DNA of 64,000 nt from Alopecurus myosuroides (taxonomy: Eukaryota; Streptophyta; Magnoliopsida; Poales; Poaceae): the NCBI GenBank assembly GCA_028641055.1, contig CM054062.1, positions 9,823,638 through 9,887,637 of the forward strand, written 5' to 3'. The translations under genes were made by a program, and so were the position numbers. The notes beneath the pieces are model-generated. The model saw only the letters and a program-made list of their open reading frames with translations, did no database searches and was not told the DNA's origin. The stretch's first letter is position 1, and the number at the start of each line of letters is the position of its first letter. Shown here one piece after another: positions 34,076 to 47,500 of this stretch.

Positions 34076-37000
34076 TGTCGCACCCGGACTTCTAAAGGAT
34101 ACTCGCCGTTCCGTTGAACAGTAGTAGATTGGATTACGGGGCTTACCGGCACCCGCGTCCTCTTACGAGTAGGCCAACACATGTATGTGTGACAACCAAC
34201 CCCTATCTGTTCATCGTCGACGTAAAATATCCCTTAGAAATCAGGACGCTGCCATTGACGTACTTCATACCATACACACATGGTACGTCAACGGCTTTGA
34301 ACAAGATGATAACACAACATATCTCTAAGACACAAAAGATTGAAATAAGTTGCAAATAGCTCTCACTAGAGCAGAGATAGCAAATACAATCATCCAGAGG
34401 ACACATGTCCCAACATAACATCATTACATCTCAGCGGAAGCATTCAAAGGGGTCTGAGTACAGACAAATCCAAATAGGCTTAAGAAGCCGGAAACTAAAA
34501 TAAAGACGGAGCCCATCCACGATGTCTCGGATCCTGCCCGGGTCCGCTAACTACTCGTCAGCAGCCTCGTCAAACTCCACGTAGTAGCCGTCACCTGGAT
34601 CCTCGTAAGCGTAGTCTGCGGAAACCACAACCCCAAAGGGGTCAGTACATAGACGTACTGGCAAGCAAGACTCACAGTTCACCAAAGTGTAGCCCGTCAA
34701 CACCAAGCACAGATGCCTTGGGTTCAACGGAAGAAAGGGGATATAAAAGATGCTGCAACTGGCTGCGCTAACCAACTACAGAGATTCTACCACTTCCGAC
34801 TAACAGAGAGGAGATAAGATCGAGTAGTGTAACCAACTGAAAGATAACATCAAACAAACCCATCCTAGATCTCGCCCCTTATCCAAAGAAGCAATCCGAG
34901 GATAACTCACACAGTTGGAAATAAGGATGAATCAGGTTATTGTGTCAATAAGCCTATTACTAGTCAAGTTGTTAATCATTGGGTGTAAGGTTGTTGATCA
35001 TTAGGTTTAAGTTGTCCTGAGTACTTGTTAGCCAGTACTTTCACCAAGTTAACCATAACCGCGGAAAACACGGCTTCTCGAGAAGATTTATCCCTGCAGG
35101 GTTGCACCAATTTGGCCGCACACGTATGAATAACCCGCCAGATGGGATGCCTCCCACCAAGCGGGGCACTCAACACAACTCAACTCTTCTTCGCATCAAG
35201 CCCAAAGCACCTTGGGCGCACGGCTAATCAAGCCCCGAAGAAAAGGGACCCTCATAGCACTCTAAGACCGTGTCCCCCTATATGCCGACTACGAAAGTTC
35301 CACCCTGCGCTGGGCTCGCAAAAACATGCATGCGGCAAATGGAAAACACGAACTAAATGAGATGATTTGGACGAGATGCGAATCGAATCAAATTGAGGGG
35401 GGCGCCCATACTCGCTTCCCACATGCGGGTAGTGCGCTCATCATGGATCAGTAGACAAGACCCTTTTCCTATTAGGTCGACACTAGCAGGCCTCAAAACC
35501 ACACAGGGCCTCCTGCCGGTGCCTTATCATCAAATTATTATTTAACAATAACATTAGCATGATTGATTGATTAAACATCGAGCCCCCTAGAACATAATGG
35601 AATAGTAACAGAAAGTAACGGGTAACAGACTCGAGCAAAACAACCTAAGCATGCTAGTAAGACACTGGCTCAATCAATAGGGTTGTAGGAGTGGTGGTGA
35701 GGCAATATCAGGGTTAAAGGATTCATGTGATAGGTTCGTAACAGAAACAACTACTACTAAGGCTAGCAGAAATAGACAACGGAAAGTATCGGTAACCAAT
35801 GTTGAGAGGAACACAATGGTTCATGTGAGTGATAACTTGCCTGCAAACTCAGCAGCCGGGTACTGAGCTAGATCCTCAGAAGGGGTGCTGTAAAGATCGT
35901 CTGTCTCAATGTCGTCGTCTATTCGAGAAGAAGCAAACAAACAAGACAGAAATATAAACAATCATTATCATGGCATAGTGCACAATCATGGGATGATGCA
36001 TGTCAATTTTTAATAGATGCATCAAAATAAACTAAGTGACATGGTAACACAATTTAAATGGACCACTATGCAATTTTGAGTTGCATATGGAAAAGGGTCC
36101 ATGAATTAAGTGGGAAACAAATGATTTACAATTAATTATTATATGAAAGTTGTTAGCATTATGCATGCATGATGTTAACAAGAAGATAACAGTAATAGGT
36201 GCAAGGGAAAAAGGAATTTAACATGGTTGGAAAACATTTATTAAGTTTAGAAATTTTGGGTCACTTAAACATGTCACACAAACAATTGTTGTTTTCATCA
36301 AATTAAAGGGTGCAAAACAATTAACAAAATTTATATTTGAAAAGAACATCAAATTTTAGTTGGATTACATGTTTCAAATATTGAAATAGGAGTTAGTATG
36401 AATTTATTATGACTTAAACAATTTTAAACAAGTTTTAAATGAATTTAAAACAAGTTTGAATATTATTTGAATTTTATTTATTCAAAACATAAATTCAAAT
36501 TCACATATGAAAATTTCACACTTTGATGGTTTGAAAACATATTTTGCATGTTCAAAAATATTTTATTTGGGGCAAGTTATGATTTTATCAAATTTAAATG
36601 AATTAAATAAGGATTAAATTATTTAGGCAATTTAAATTACTCAAACCATGAAACAAAATTTATATTTGAATAGGTTATTCAAAATGGTATGGAAAACATA
36701 TTTTATTTGCATTTATTGGATTAATAATGAATTAGTTATTGAATTTAGCAAATTGCATTTGAATTATTTGAATTCAATTTTGAATTGCACTTTGAAATTT
36801 CAAAACAGGAAACAGATGATACCAATAGGTAGAGAATTAAATTTAGATTAGTGTGCATATTTTATTTTCATTTATTGGAGTTATAAAAATTATTTTATTG
36901 CCAAAATACTTTCAGGGACCAATCTGCTAAAATAAAGGACTTGGATTTGATTACAGAAAAGTTTAAAATCGTTTTATACGCACAGGAAACCTACCCAGAC

Positions 37001-38703
37001 ACTGCCAGGGGGGCCCAAGTCTCGCTGTGCTTGCGTGGCCACATGAGTGACTGACAGGGGGCCCTCTCTGTCAGCACTCAGCCGAAAAAAGGTGTGGGAT
37101 TTATCCCGGGGGAGCCAGGGGTCGAACCCGCGATCTCCCCTCGCGTGCACAAAGACTGAACCAGTTGCGCTGCGCTGCGTTGCTTGTCAGTAACCTACGC
37201 AGTGAGGATAATGTTACCAAGGCGCTAACTGAATTTTCTGACGAACAGAAACATCCGCGACTGCAACCTGACGGAGCGGCCGGCGGCGATCAACGGAATC
37301 GTGCTCGATGTGCTGGTGCTGCTGTGTCGTGGTGTTGGTAGCTTGCACTTGCGCGATGCGGAGCTGACAGAGAGGAAGGAGGAGATGGACATCGCGTGCT
37401 CACCGGGAGGTTGGCCGCGGATGAACTCGACGTCGGAGGCGACTGCTGCGGCGGTGACGAGGACGGCGGCGTGGCTCCCGTGATCCTCCCAGCTAGCTCC
37501 GGTGTCCAACAGAGGGATGGAGGGGTGGCGGTTCTGTTTCTATGTCTACGTGTGGTGGAGGATGGCCATGGCGGAGACGGTGGTCGGAGTTCAGAGCGGG
37601 TGGCCTCCGGCGAGGGATTCAGAGAGGGTAGAAGGCGCCGGGAGAGAGAAATTGGCGGCGCCTTGACGGGAGAGAGACCTAGGGTTAGCCTAGGGCTGCG
37701 CGCGCTGCTCGAGGGGAACTATATAGGGGAAAGGGCCTCGGATCGGCCGTCGCTGCTCCGCCGTGCCGCCGTGGCACGCGCGGATGCGCGCTGTACATGG
37801 GAGAGATAGGTGGGGCGCGCGACGAAGGGGTATCGGGCCGGCGGGTTGGCTGCGCGCTAGGCTAGTTGCTTAGGTGGGCTGGGCCAGGTAGTTAGGTGCT
37901 GCGCGCGCGCGGCTGTTTCCTTTTTTTTTTTTGCTTTCTGTTTTTTTTTGTAGCAATAGAAAATGGAAACATTTGATAGGGTTTTTAGTTTTAAAAAATT
38001 TAGAGAAAAAAATTCATGGGGAATTGTTATCTCAAAATCTATCAGTTGGCAATTTAGGTTTTTGAAATTTCAAATTTTTACTTGCTGTTTGGAAATTAAA
38101 CCAAATTAGATGATTTTGAATATTTAATATGACTATTAAAACCAACACTTTAATAAAGTGACCCAAATGATTTAATTGGAAACAAAAGAGTATAAAATAT
38201 TTTGGTTATTATTTTTATACTTTCAAATTGGGTTCTGTTTGAAAACATTTGGTTTGAATTGGAATAATTTGTTAATTAATATAGAAAACAACAACTTAAT
38301 AGGGTGAACCCTATTATTAATTGGATTAAAAATATTGGAATGGTTTGGTATTTTTATAATTTCCAAATGAGGTGTTGTTGATGATTTGCTTTGAATTTGA
38401 AACCAATTTGGAATGAATTAGTGGAAATAAAAACACAATTTTATTAGTTGATCAATATTGAAAAATATGACAACAAATGGGTTGTTTTTATTTGTGATTT
38501 TTATTTCAAATGTTGTAACAGAGCAAGTATGAAATAACCATTTGAAATTGTTTGAGTTTCATTATGAAAACAAGATAAAACAGATGCAAAACAAATAGTA
38601 AACAAATGCAAACAAATAATTAAACATGATGACATGATGCAATACTTGAATTAAACATGAAACAAAACATTTTAAGGGGTATTTTCATACTTGGGATGTT
38701 ACA
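34076..38703 (-). mobile_element. B 3' LTR
   Basis: 4628 bases, TGTCGCACCC...GGGATGTTACA on the plus strand. On the minus strand a TATA box (CCTATATAGTT) lies at 37718-37727, followed by a C-rich leader and a tRNA-like module at 37111-37180. The remainder is AT-rich and non-coding. Confidence 0.95.
37111..37180 (-). other. tRNA-like module in B 3' LTR
   Basis: On the minus strand CAGCGCAACTGG (A-box-like) is followed 43 bases later by GGTTCGACCCC (B-box-like), the spacing of a tRNA gene. It is the copy of 47570-47640. Confidence 0.5.
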
Positions 38704-38718
38704 AAACGCCCCCCTTGA
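38704..38718 (-). promoter_or_regulatory. B polypurine tract
   Basis: On the minus strand CAAGGGGGGCGTTT directly precedes the LTR start TGTAACATCCC. The same motif is at 51756-51769 in A. Confidence 0.75.
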
Positions 38719-38740
38719 AGGAATCGCGCCCCGAGATTCC

Positions 38741-41700
38741 TTACTGAGAAGTGAAAAGGTCCGGATACTTCTTACGAAGATCCTCTTCGGTCTCCCATGT
38801 TGCCTCTTTATCGGAATGATGCGACCACTGCACTTTCAAGAACTTGGTGCTCTTGTTGCGAGTCTTACGCTCGGTCTCATCGAGAATACGAACAGGGTGC
38901 TCCTCATAAGATAGATCATCTTGCAGTTCAATGGAATCATGATCAACTGCACGATCTGGATCTTTGAAACACTTCTTGAGCTGTGACACGTGGAACACAT
39001 CGTGCACCTTGCATAGTTTTTCTGGAAGTTCAAGACGATAAGCATTTTCTGTCCGCCTTGAGAGAATGTTGAAAGGACCAATGTATCTTGGTGCCAGCTT
39101 TCCTTTCACACCAAAACGATGAGTGCCTCTGAGGGGAGTTACACGGAGATATGCCTTGTCACCAGGTGCATAGATCATATCCCTGTGCTTACTATCATAG
39201 TAGCTTTTCTGACGATACTGAGCAATCTTGAGATTGTCACGAATGATACGAACTTTCTCCTCGGCTTCCTTAACAATGTCAGGGCCTAAGAGTGATCGTT
39301 CACCAGCTCCAGACCAATTGATTGGACTCCTGCATCTGCGGCCATACAGTGCCTCAAATGGTGCCATGCCTAGGCTTGCCTGGTAGCTGTTGTTGTAGGA
39401 GAATTCAGCATATGGAAGGCAATCCTCCCATTTCATGCCAAAGGAGAGACCACATGCTCTGAGCATATCCTCGAGAATCTGATTGACTCTTTCGACTTGC
39501 CCCTGAGACTGAGGGTGATAAGCTGTGCTGAACAGAAGTTTGGTGCCCAATGCTTCTTGAAAACTCTTCCAGAAATGAGAAGTGAAGATACTTCCACGGT
39601 CTGAGCTTATTTCCAATGGAACACCATGAAGAGGAACAACCTTTGCTGTGTAGAGCTCTGCTAACTGGCTAGCTGAGATAGTTTCCTTGACAGCAAAGAA
39701 GTGAGCTACCTTAGTGAGACGATCAATAACAACGAAGATTGCATCGTTGCCCTTTTTGGACTTTGGAAACCCAGTAACGAAGTCCATTTCAATCATGTCC
39801 CACTTCCACTCAGGAATTTTCAGAGGTTGGAGTAGACCTGCTGTTTTCTGATGGACTGCCTTAACACGTTGACAAACGTCGCATTCAGAAACGTATTGAG
39901 CAATTTCACGTTTCATGCCAGGCCACCAATACAGAGTTTTGAGATCCTGGTACATCTTTGTACTTCCAGGGTGGATGGAGAGAGGAGTTTCATGAGCCTC
40001 CTTGAGAATGACATCTTTGAGACTTTGACTCTGAGGAACTGCAATGTGTCCTTCGAAGAACACAGTTCCCTTGTCATCAATTGAGAAGGACTTGAATTTA
40101 TCATTGCCTTCCTTGATGTGCTCTACAATCTTCTTGATTTCAGTATCACGACGTTGTTCAGAACGAATCTTGTCCTCGAGAGTTGGACTGGCTGTCAAGC
40201 TAGCAAGTTAACCTTGAGGAACAAGACCAAGGTTCAGCTTCTGGAATTCTTCATGAAGTGGAGGTTGGCTTTCCATGATCATGAGATTATTGCAATAGGA
40301 TTTGCGACTGAGAGCGTCGGCCATAACATTAGCCTTGCCTGAAGTGTAAGAAATGGTGAGATCAAAGTCTTTAATCTTCTCAATCCATCTCCTTTGCCTG
40401 AGGTTCAGATCTGGCTGAGTGAAGATGTATTTCAGACTCTTATGATCGGAAAAGATTTCAGTTTTGTTACCCAACAAGTATTGTCTCCATTTCTTGAGGG
40501 CAAACACAACTGCTGCAAGTTCAAGATCATGTGTGGGATAGTTTTGCTCATGTGCATTCAACTGACGTGAAGCATAAGCCACAACTTGACGTTCTTGCAT
40601 AAGAACTGCACCTAGACCTTGGAGAGATGCATCGCAGAATATCTGGAAAGGTTTGGTAGTATCTGGGCCAACCAGAACTGGGGTGGAAGTGAGTTTAGCC
40701 TTCAGGAGATTGAAACTGTCATCACACTGTGGAGTCCAAACGAACTTCTTGTCCTTCTTTGTGAGATCAGTGAGAGGTTTGGCAATCTTGGAAAAGTTTT
40801 GGACGAAACGACGGCAATAGCTAGCCAAGCCAAGAAAACTTCTGACTTGCTTCACCGTCTTAGGGGGTTTCCAATCAACAATTGCCTTAACCTTTTCCGG
40901 GTCAATGGCTATGCCTTTGGCAGAGATGATATGACCAAGGTAAGCAACTTCTGGAATCCAGAACTCACATTTGGAGAATTTGGCAAACAAACGATGCTCG
41001 CGAAGTTTCATGAGAGTGAGACGAAGGTGTTCTCCATGCTCTTCCTCGGATTTTGAGTAGACTAGAATGTCATCGAGATATACCACAACGAACTTGTCGA
41101 GGTATTCATGGAAGACAGAATTCATGAGTCTTGAGAACGTTGCCGGTGCATTGGTGAGACCAAAGGACATGACGGTGTATTCATATAGACCGTACCGAGT
41201 GGTGAAAGCTGTTTTTGGAATATCTTCCTTTCTGATCTTTATCTGATGGTAACCCATCCTCAAGTCCAACTTTGAGAATATTGAGGCTCCAGCAAGTTGA
41301 TCAAAAAGATCATCGATACGAGGAATTGGATACTTGTTCTTGATGGTTTTCTCGTTGAGAGGACGATAGTCAACCACGAGTCTTTTTGTTTGATCCTTCT
41401 TGGCAACAAACAGAGTTGGGCAACCCCAAGCTGAAGAACTAGGCTGAATGTAACCTTTCTCCATGTACATATCGATTTGCTCCTTCAACAATTTCAGTTC
41501 AGGAGGAGCTATCTTGTATGGATGCTTAGAGATTGGAGCAGTACCTGGCTCAAGCTCGATCACGAACTCAACTGCTCTGTCCGGAGGCATCCCTGGCAAC
41601 TCTTCTGGAAAGACGTCAGGGAATTCACAAACCACCGGAACATTCTCAATTGCAGGAAGGGGTTTTGCATCTAGGTTGAACAGCTGAACAGAACTTGATC

Positions 41701-43128
41701 CATATGGAGAATAGACTATCTGGCCCGAAGGGTGAGAGAGAGTTATTGACTTTTGAGCACAGTCAATTTTTGCTTTGTGGGTCTTCAACCAATCCATACC
41801 CAGAATGACATCAATGTCAGAATTTCCCAGCAACATGAGTGAAGCAAGGAATATGCGACCTCCAATTAGGATTTGATTGTCCATGCTTATCTTGGAAGTA
41901 ATCATTTTAGTTCCCGGAGAGTGAACATAGATTTGATTGCTTAGTGGAACCAGAGCTAGGTTGTACGTTGTAGCAAAGATATTTGACACAAAAGAATGCG
42001 ATGCTCCGGTATCAAACAGCACTTTAGCTGGAAAAGAGTTTACGGGTAATATACCGAGAACGACGTCAGTAGCTTCCTCAGCTTTGTCGGCCTTGATATG
42101 ATTCACCCTCGCGGTCCTCCCGACAGGCCTGTTGTTGGAGTTGAAGGCTTTAGCCGGGGGAGCACGAACCATTGCCTGGTTGGTGTTGGGGCGAGGAGGT
42201 GGAGGTAGCTGCCTCTGAGTGCACTTATCAGCATAGTGTCCAGTATCCTTGCACTTGAAGCATGTGACGACACGAGAAGGACCTGGCCTTGGCTGCCCCA
42301 TTGGAACCCTCTGACTCTGCATCTGAGCTGGGTTGGGTGGGCGGGGAGCAAAGCATGGAGAAGCTTGGGCATATGGAGCCCTAGTGACAGCAGCATTTGG
42401 CACCCAGATGCGGCACTTCTGCGGAGGGGTGGTCATGTTGGAGGAGGAACCACCCTCACGCGAGTGCTTTCGGGACTCCTCGAACGCCTTGCGCCCATTC
42501 TCCTCATTGAGCCCGGTGTTCACGAGCTCCTCGAAGTCCTTGCACTTGATGTTGGTGAGAGCGTACTTCAGTTCCGGGTTAAAACCTCGGCGGAACCTTG
42601 CCATCTTCTTGGTCTCAGTGGACACCTCATCACCAGCATAGCGAGCGAGGCGATTGAACTCATTCTGGTAGCCAATGACGTCCAGCTTGCCCTGCTTAAG
42701 AGAGCAAAATTCCTCACGCATCCTTTCCATGAGACCATCTGGGATGTGGTGCTTCAGGAAGGCATCCTTGAAACATCCCCAGGTGATAGGATAGCCAGCT
42801 CTCATGGTCTGGTAGTTCTCCCACCAGGTAGCTGCCTGACCCTTCAGTAGGTAGGTGGCATACTTGACTTTATCCTCCTCAGCAACGTGAGCAATGTCCA
42901 GAGCCCTGGCCATCTCCCTGATCCAGTCATCAGCATCCAGAGGCTCACGTGTTGCCACGAAGCTCTCGGACCCATGCTGAGGAACTCCTTGATGCTGACC
43001 CGCGGAGCATTCTGGTTGTTGTGCTGGTTAGCCTGGATCTGGGCCATCTGAGCCACGACCTGAGTCATCTGAGTCAACAGCTCCGTGAGCGGAGGTGGCT
43101 CAGGCGGGTTGCTCCTTGTTGGCGGCAT
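38741..43128 (-). pseudogene. B gag-pol polyprotein with chromodomain (one frameshift, one stop)
   Basis: About 1460 codons, a usual Tekay length. Gag starts at 43128 with MPPTRSNPPEPPPLTELL. A one-base frameshift near 42970 separates it from the long frame starting at 42958. That frame holds the gag core ([19 protein letters not shown]), a zinc knuckle [14 protein letters not shown], protease [11 protein letters not shown] with YLDDILVYS and RNase H with [15 protein letters not shown] and [16 protein letters not shown] at 40205-40207 interrupts it. The last frame (40198-38741) has the integrase finger and core (CDVCQRVK, MIEMDFVTGFP, ISSDRGSIF, GQVERVNQILED) and ends in a chromodomain (VRILDETERKTRNKST, then WETEEDLRKKYPDLF). 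Chromodomains can steer integration to marked chromatin. Otherwise the ORFs are intact. Confidence 0.95.
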
Positions 43129-43338
43129 CCTGAATAGACATTCATTTTAGCACAACAACAGAAAAGGATAGACTTGGTAACCGAAAGATAGATTATTCCG
43201 ACGCATGAATAGATAACCAACAGGTACATCATCACATGTTCAAATACATCAGAATATCCAACACACCAATACATGGTTCGGAAGCCAAAGGATAACTAAA
43301 CATAGCTAGAAATGGATACATCGGTACTCCCATGCTCA
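43129..43338. other. Spacer between the pre-gag ORF and gag in B
   Basis: 210 bases without a supported frame. It separates two sense-strand ORFs on the same predicted transcript. Confidence 0.5.
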
Positions 43339-44154
43339 TCACGCAGGACGGCGGTGAGTAGTACGACGAGAGATACGGTGAGGAGGAATCCCTCGGAAGT
43401 AGGTAGAACGACGATCCACGTAGATCGGGACTGCTCTGAGAGCAACTCTCGGTGTGGTGAAGTAGAAAGCGTCGTCTCCCTGTGCTCCAAAGCGTGGAAT
43501 CCCAGTGTAACCAGCTCCGAGGTTGAGGAGTGGACCTCTAATCGGCTCGTAACCTCCAGCATCTGGCAAACTACGTCCAACTGTCTGATGGAAACGTGCA
43601 AAGCGCTCATCTCCAACAAAGTCTGTGGTGTACGTAGCCAGACGAGTCAAAGCCAGGTAGAGCTGCTCCCTGACTGAGGCCAACTCCTGAGAAAGTGTGG
43701 TGGCAACAGCGTCACTGTGCCTCACAAACTGAGCGGTGGTGTGCAGCCTGGTGTTATCATGCTCGTAGACATCCAGGTTGTCGTAGAGGGTGAAGTGAGC
43801 TCCCGCTGAAGTGATGTAACCACGTGGGATGTGGCGATAGATAGAATCGTCAAACCCCCAGTAGTCAGCACGGAGGACGGTGAGACTCACGTAAGCTGCC
43901 TGCTGCACGGCCATATCCACTGTGGAACCTACTGCCCCGTAGCGGTGGACAACGCTCATGCCATCATCTGACAGAATGTAGACGATAGCCTGGTAGTAGG
44001 TCTGGTCAAACTCTCGCTGCTGCTCGTAGACCTGGTACTCTGGTGCCCAATGGAACCCCAGATAAGTGACCATGTCTCTCAGCATCTCCGGATAACCGGC
44101 GGTGCTCTCGCAACGAGTCATCCGAACCACCTGCGGGTAGAACCTGAGATCCAT
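43339..44154 (-). CDS. B pre-gag ORF (271 aa), unknown protein
   Basis: An intact sense-strand ORF lies between the primer site and gag. The open frame extends to an ATG at 44280, but I prefer the ATG at 44154, where the conserved-looking sequence starts (MDLRFYPQVVRMTRCESTAG). The preceding bases TCATCTGCAG resemble a splice acceptor. Blocks include GYPEMLRDMVTYLGFHWAPE, TYYQAIVYILSDDGMSVVHR and GSTVDMAVQQAAYVSLTVLR. The C-terminal third is arginine-rich. I see no membrane segment, zinc motif or known catalytic motif. I recall similar unnamed proteins in wheat and barley repeats, which suggests a lineage feature. In A only its first codons survive (52100-52140). Confidence 0.7.
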   Translation of the reverse strand: MDLRFYPQVVRMTRCESTAGYPEMLRDMVTYLGFHWAPEYQVYEQQREFDQTYYQAIVYILSDDGMSVVHRYGAVGSTVDMAVQQAAYVSLTVLRADYWGFDDSIYRHIPRGYITSAGAHFTLYDNLDVYEHDNTRLHTTAQFVRHSDAVATTLSQELASVREQLYLALTRLATYTTDFVGDERFARFHQTVGRSLPDAGGYEPIRGPLLNLGAGYTGIPRFGAQGDDAFYFTTPRVALRAVPIYVDRRSTYFRGIPPHRISRRTTHRRPA

Positions 44155-44280
44155 CTGCAGATGATCGGGGAAGTTTTGATTAGACGCCGGTAGAGAACTG
44201 AAGTGGAAAGCAACAACAAGGTTCAACGGACGAAAAGGATGTTGAAAAGAACAGGCTATTGAAGCAACATCGGGAAACAC

Positions 44281-44532
44281 GAGACCAAAAACTCCTTAGG
44301 TACTACGGAGAACCCAAAACACGTGAAATCCTGACTTGAAAGTTTAGGTGAGAAGAGATAAAACAACGTTACACTTCCTTACCAGAAAAGGGTGGGTGGG
44401 TGGGGAAAGAAGAAAAATGGCAGAATTCTTACTCTCACGTTTCATTTTTCCTATATAGCTACAAAATAGTTTCTAGACTCAACTGCGACCAGTAAAAAGG
44501 GATCCTACAGGCAGACAGGCTCTGATACCATT
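44281..44532 (-). promoter_or_regulatory. B untranslated leader and primer-binding site
   Basis: The primer site TGGTATCAGAGCC (minus strand, 44530-44518) is complementary to initiator methionine tRNA and starts two bases after the 5' LTR. The leader contains CCTATATAGC near 44450, the same in A. No gene is seen. Confidence 0.85.
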
Positions 44533-47500
44533 TGTCGCACCCGGACTTCTAAAGGATACTCGCCGTTCCGTTGAACAGTAGTAGATTGGATTACGGGGCT
44601 TACCGGCACCCGCGTCCTCTTACGAGTAGGCCAACACACGTATGTGTGACAACCAACCCCTATCTGTTCATCGTCGACGTAAACTATCCCTTAGAAATCA
44701 GGACGCTGCCATTGACGTACTTCATACCATACACACATGGTACGTCAACGGCTTTGAACAAGATGATAACACAACATATCTCTAAGACACAAAAGATTGA
44801 AATAAGTTGCAAATAGCTCTCACTAGAGCAGAGATAGCAAATACAATCATCCAGAGGACACATGTCCCAACATAACATCATTACATCTCAGCGGAAGCAT
44901 TCAAAGGGGTCTGAGTACAGACAAATCCAAATAGGCTTAAGAAGCCGGAAACTAAAATAAAGACGGAGCCCATCCACGATGTCTCGGATCCTTCCTGGGT
45001 CCGCTAACTACTCGTCAGCAGCCTCGTCAAACTCCACGTAGTAGCCGTCACCTGGATCCTCGTAAGCGTAGTCTGCGGAAACCACAGCCCCAAAGGGGTC
45101 AGTACATAGACGTACTGGCAAGCAAGACTCACAGTTCACCAAAGTGTAGCCCGTCAACACCAAGCACAGATGCCTTGGGTTCAACGGAAGAAAGGGGATA
45201 TAAAAGATGCTGCAACTGGCTGCGCTAACCAACTACAGAGATTCTACCACTTCCGACTAACAGAGAGGAGATAAGATCGAGTAGTGTAACCAACTGAAAG
45301 ATAACATCAAACAAACCCATCCTGGATCTCGCCCCTTATCCAAAGAAGCAATCCGAGGATAACTCACACAGTTGGAAATAAGGATGAATCAGGTTATTGT
45401 GTCAATAAGCCTATTACTAGTCAAGTTGTTAATCATTGGGTGTAAGGTTGTTGATCATTAGGTTTAAGTTGTCCTGAGTACTTGTTAGCCAGTACTTTCA
45501 CCAAGTTAACCATAACCGCGGAAAACACGGCTTCTCGAGAAGATTTATCCCTGCAGGGTTGCACCAATTTGGCCGTACACGTATGAATAACCCGCCAGAT
45601 GGGATGCCTCCCACCAAGCGGGGCACTCAACACAACTCAACTCTTCTTCGCATCAAGCCCAAAGCACCTTGGGCGCACGGCTAATCAAGCCCCGAAGAAA
45701 AGGGACCCTCATAGCACTCTAAGACCGTGTCCCCCTATATGCCGACTACGAAAGTTCCACCCTGCGTTGGGCTCGCAAAAACATGCATGCGGCAAATGGA
45801 AAACACGAACTAAATGAGATGATTTGGACGAGATGCGAATCGAATCAAATTGAGGGGGGCACCCATACTCGCTTCCCACATGCGGGTAGTGCGCTCATCA
45901 TGGATCAGTAGACAAGACCCTTTTCCTATTAGGGTCGACACTAGCAGGCCTCAAAACCACACAGGGCCTCCTGCCGGTGCCTTATCATCAAATTATTATT
46001 TAACAATAACATTAGCATGATTGATTGATTAAACATCGAGCCCCCCAGAACATAATGGAATAGTAACAGAAAGTAACGGGTAACAGACTCGAGCAAAACA
46101 ACCTAAGCATGCTAGTAAGACACTGGCTCAATCAATAGGGTTGTAGGAGTGGTGGTGAGGCAATATCAGGGTTAAAGGATTCATGTGATAGGTTCGTAAC
46201 AGAAACAACTACTACTAAGGCTAGCAGAAATAGACAACGGAAAGTATCGGTAACCAATGTTGAGAGGAACACAATGGTTCATGTGAGTGATAACTTGCCT
46301 GCAAACTCAGCAGCCGGGTACTGAGCTAGATCCTCAGAAGGGGTGCTGTAAAGATCGTCTGTCTCAACGTCGTCGTCTATTCGAGAAGAAGCAAACAAAC
46401 AAGACAGAAATATAAACAATCATTATCATGGCATAGTGCACAATCATGGGATGATGCATGTCAATTTTTAATAGATGCATCAAAATAAACTAAGTGACAT
46501 GGTAACACAATTTAAATGGACCACTATGCAATTTTGAGTTGCATATGGAAAAGGGTCCATGAATTAAGTGGGAAACAAATGATTTACAATTAATTATTAT
46601 ATGAAAGTTGTTAGCATGATGCATGCATGATGTTAACAAGAAGATAACAGTAATAGGTGCAAGGGAAAAAGGAATTTAACATGGTTGGAAAACATTTATT
46701 AAGTTTAGAAATTTTGGGTCACTTAAACATGTCACACAAACAATTGTTGTTTTCATCAAATTAAAGGGTGCAAAACAATTAACAAAATTTATATTTGAAA
46801 AGAACATCAAATTTTAGTTGGATTACATGTTTCAAATATTGAAATAGGAGTTAGTATGAATTTATTATGACTTAAACAATTTTAAACAAGTTTTAAATGA
46901 ATTTAAAACAAGTTTGAATATTATTTGAATTTTATTTATTCAAAACATAAATTCAAATTCACATTTGAAAAGTTCACACTTTGATGGTTTGAAAACATAT
47001 TTTGCATGTTCAAAAATATTTTATTTGGGGCAAGTTATGATTTTATCAAATTTAAATGAATTAAATAAGGATTAAATTATTTAGGCAATTTAAATTACTC
47101 AAACCATGAAACAAAATTTATATTTGAATAGATTATTCAAAATGGTATGGAAAACATATTTTATTTGCATTTATTGGATTAATAATGAATTAGTTATTGA
47201 ATTTAGCAAATTGCATTTGAATTATTTGAATTCAATTTTGAATTGCACTTTGAAATTTCAAAACAGGAAACAGATGATACCAATAGGTAGACAATTAAAT
47301 TTAGATTAGTGTGCATATTTTATTTTCATTTATTGGAGTTATAAAACTAATTTTATTGCCAAAATACTTTCAGGGACCAAACTACTAAAATAAAGGACTT
47401 GGATTTGATTACAGAAAAGTTTAAAATCGTTTTATACGCACAGGAAACCTACCCAGACACTGCCAGGGGGGCCCAAGTCTCGCTGTGCTTGCGTGGCCAC

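Noticed and set aside
37225..37809. GC-rich frames on both strands in the LTRs of B.
   Set aside because: They lie in the C/T-rich transcript leader after the TATA box; overlapping open frames on both strands reflect GC content.
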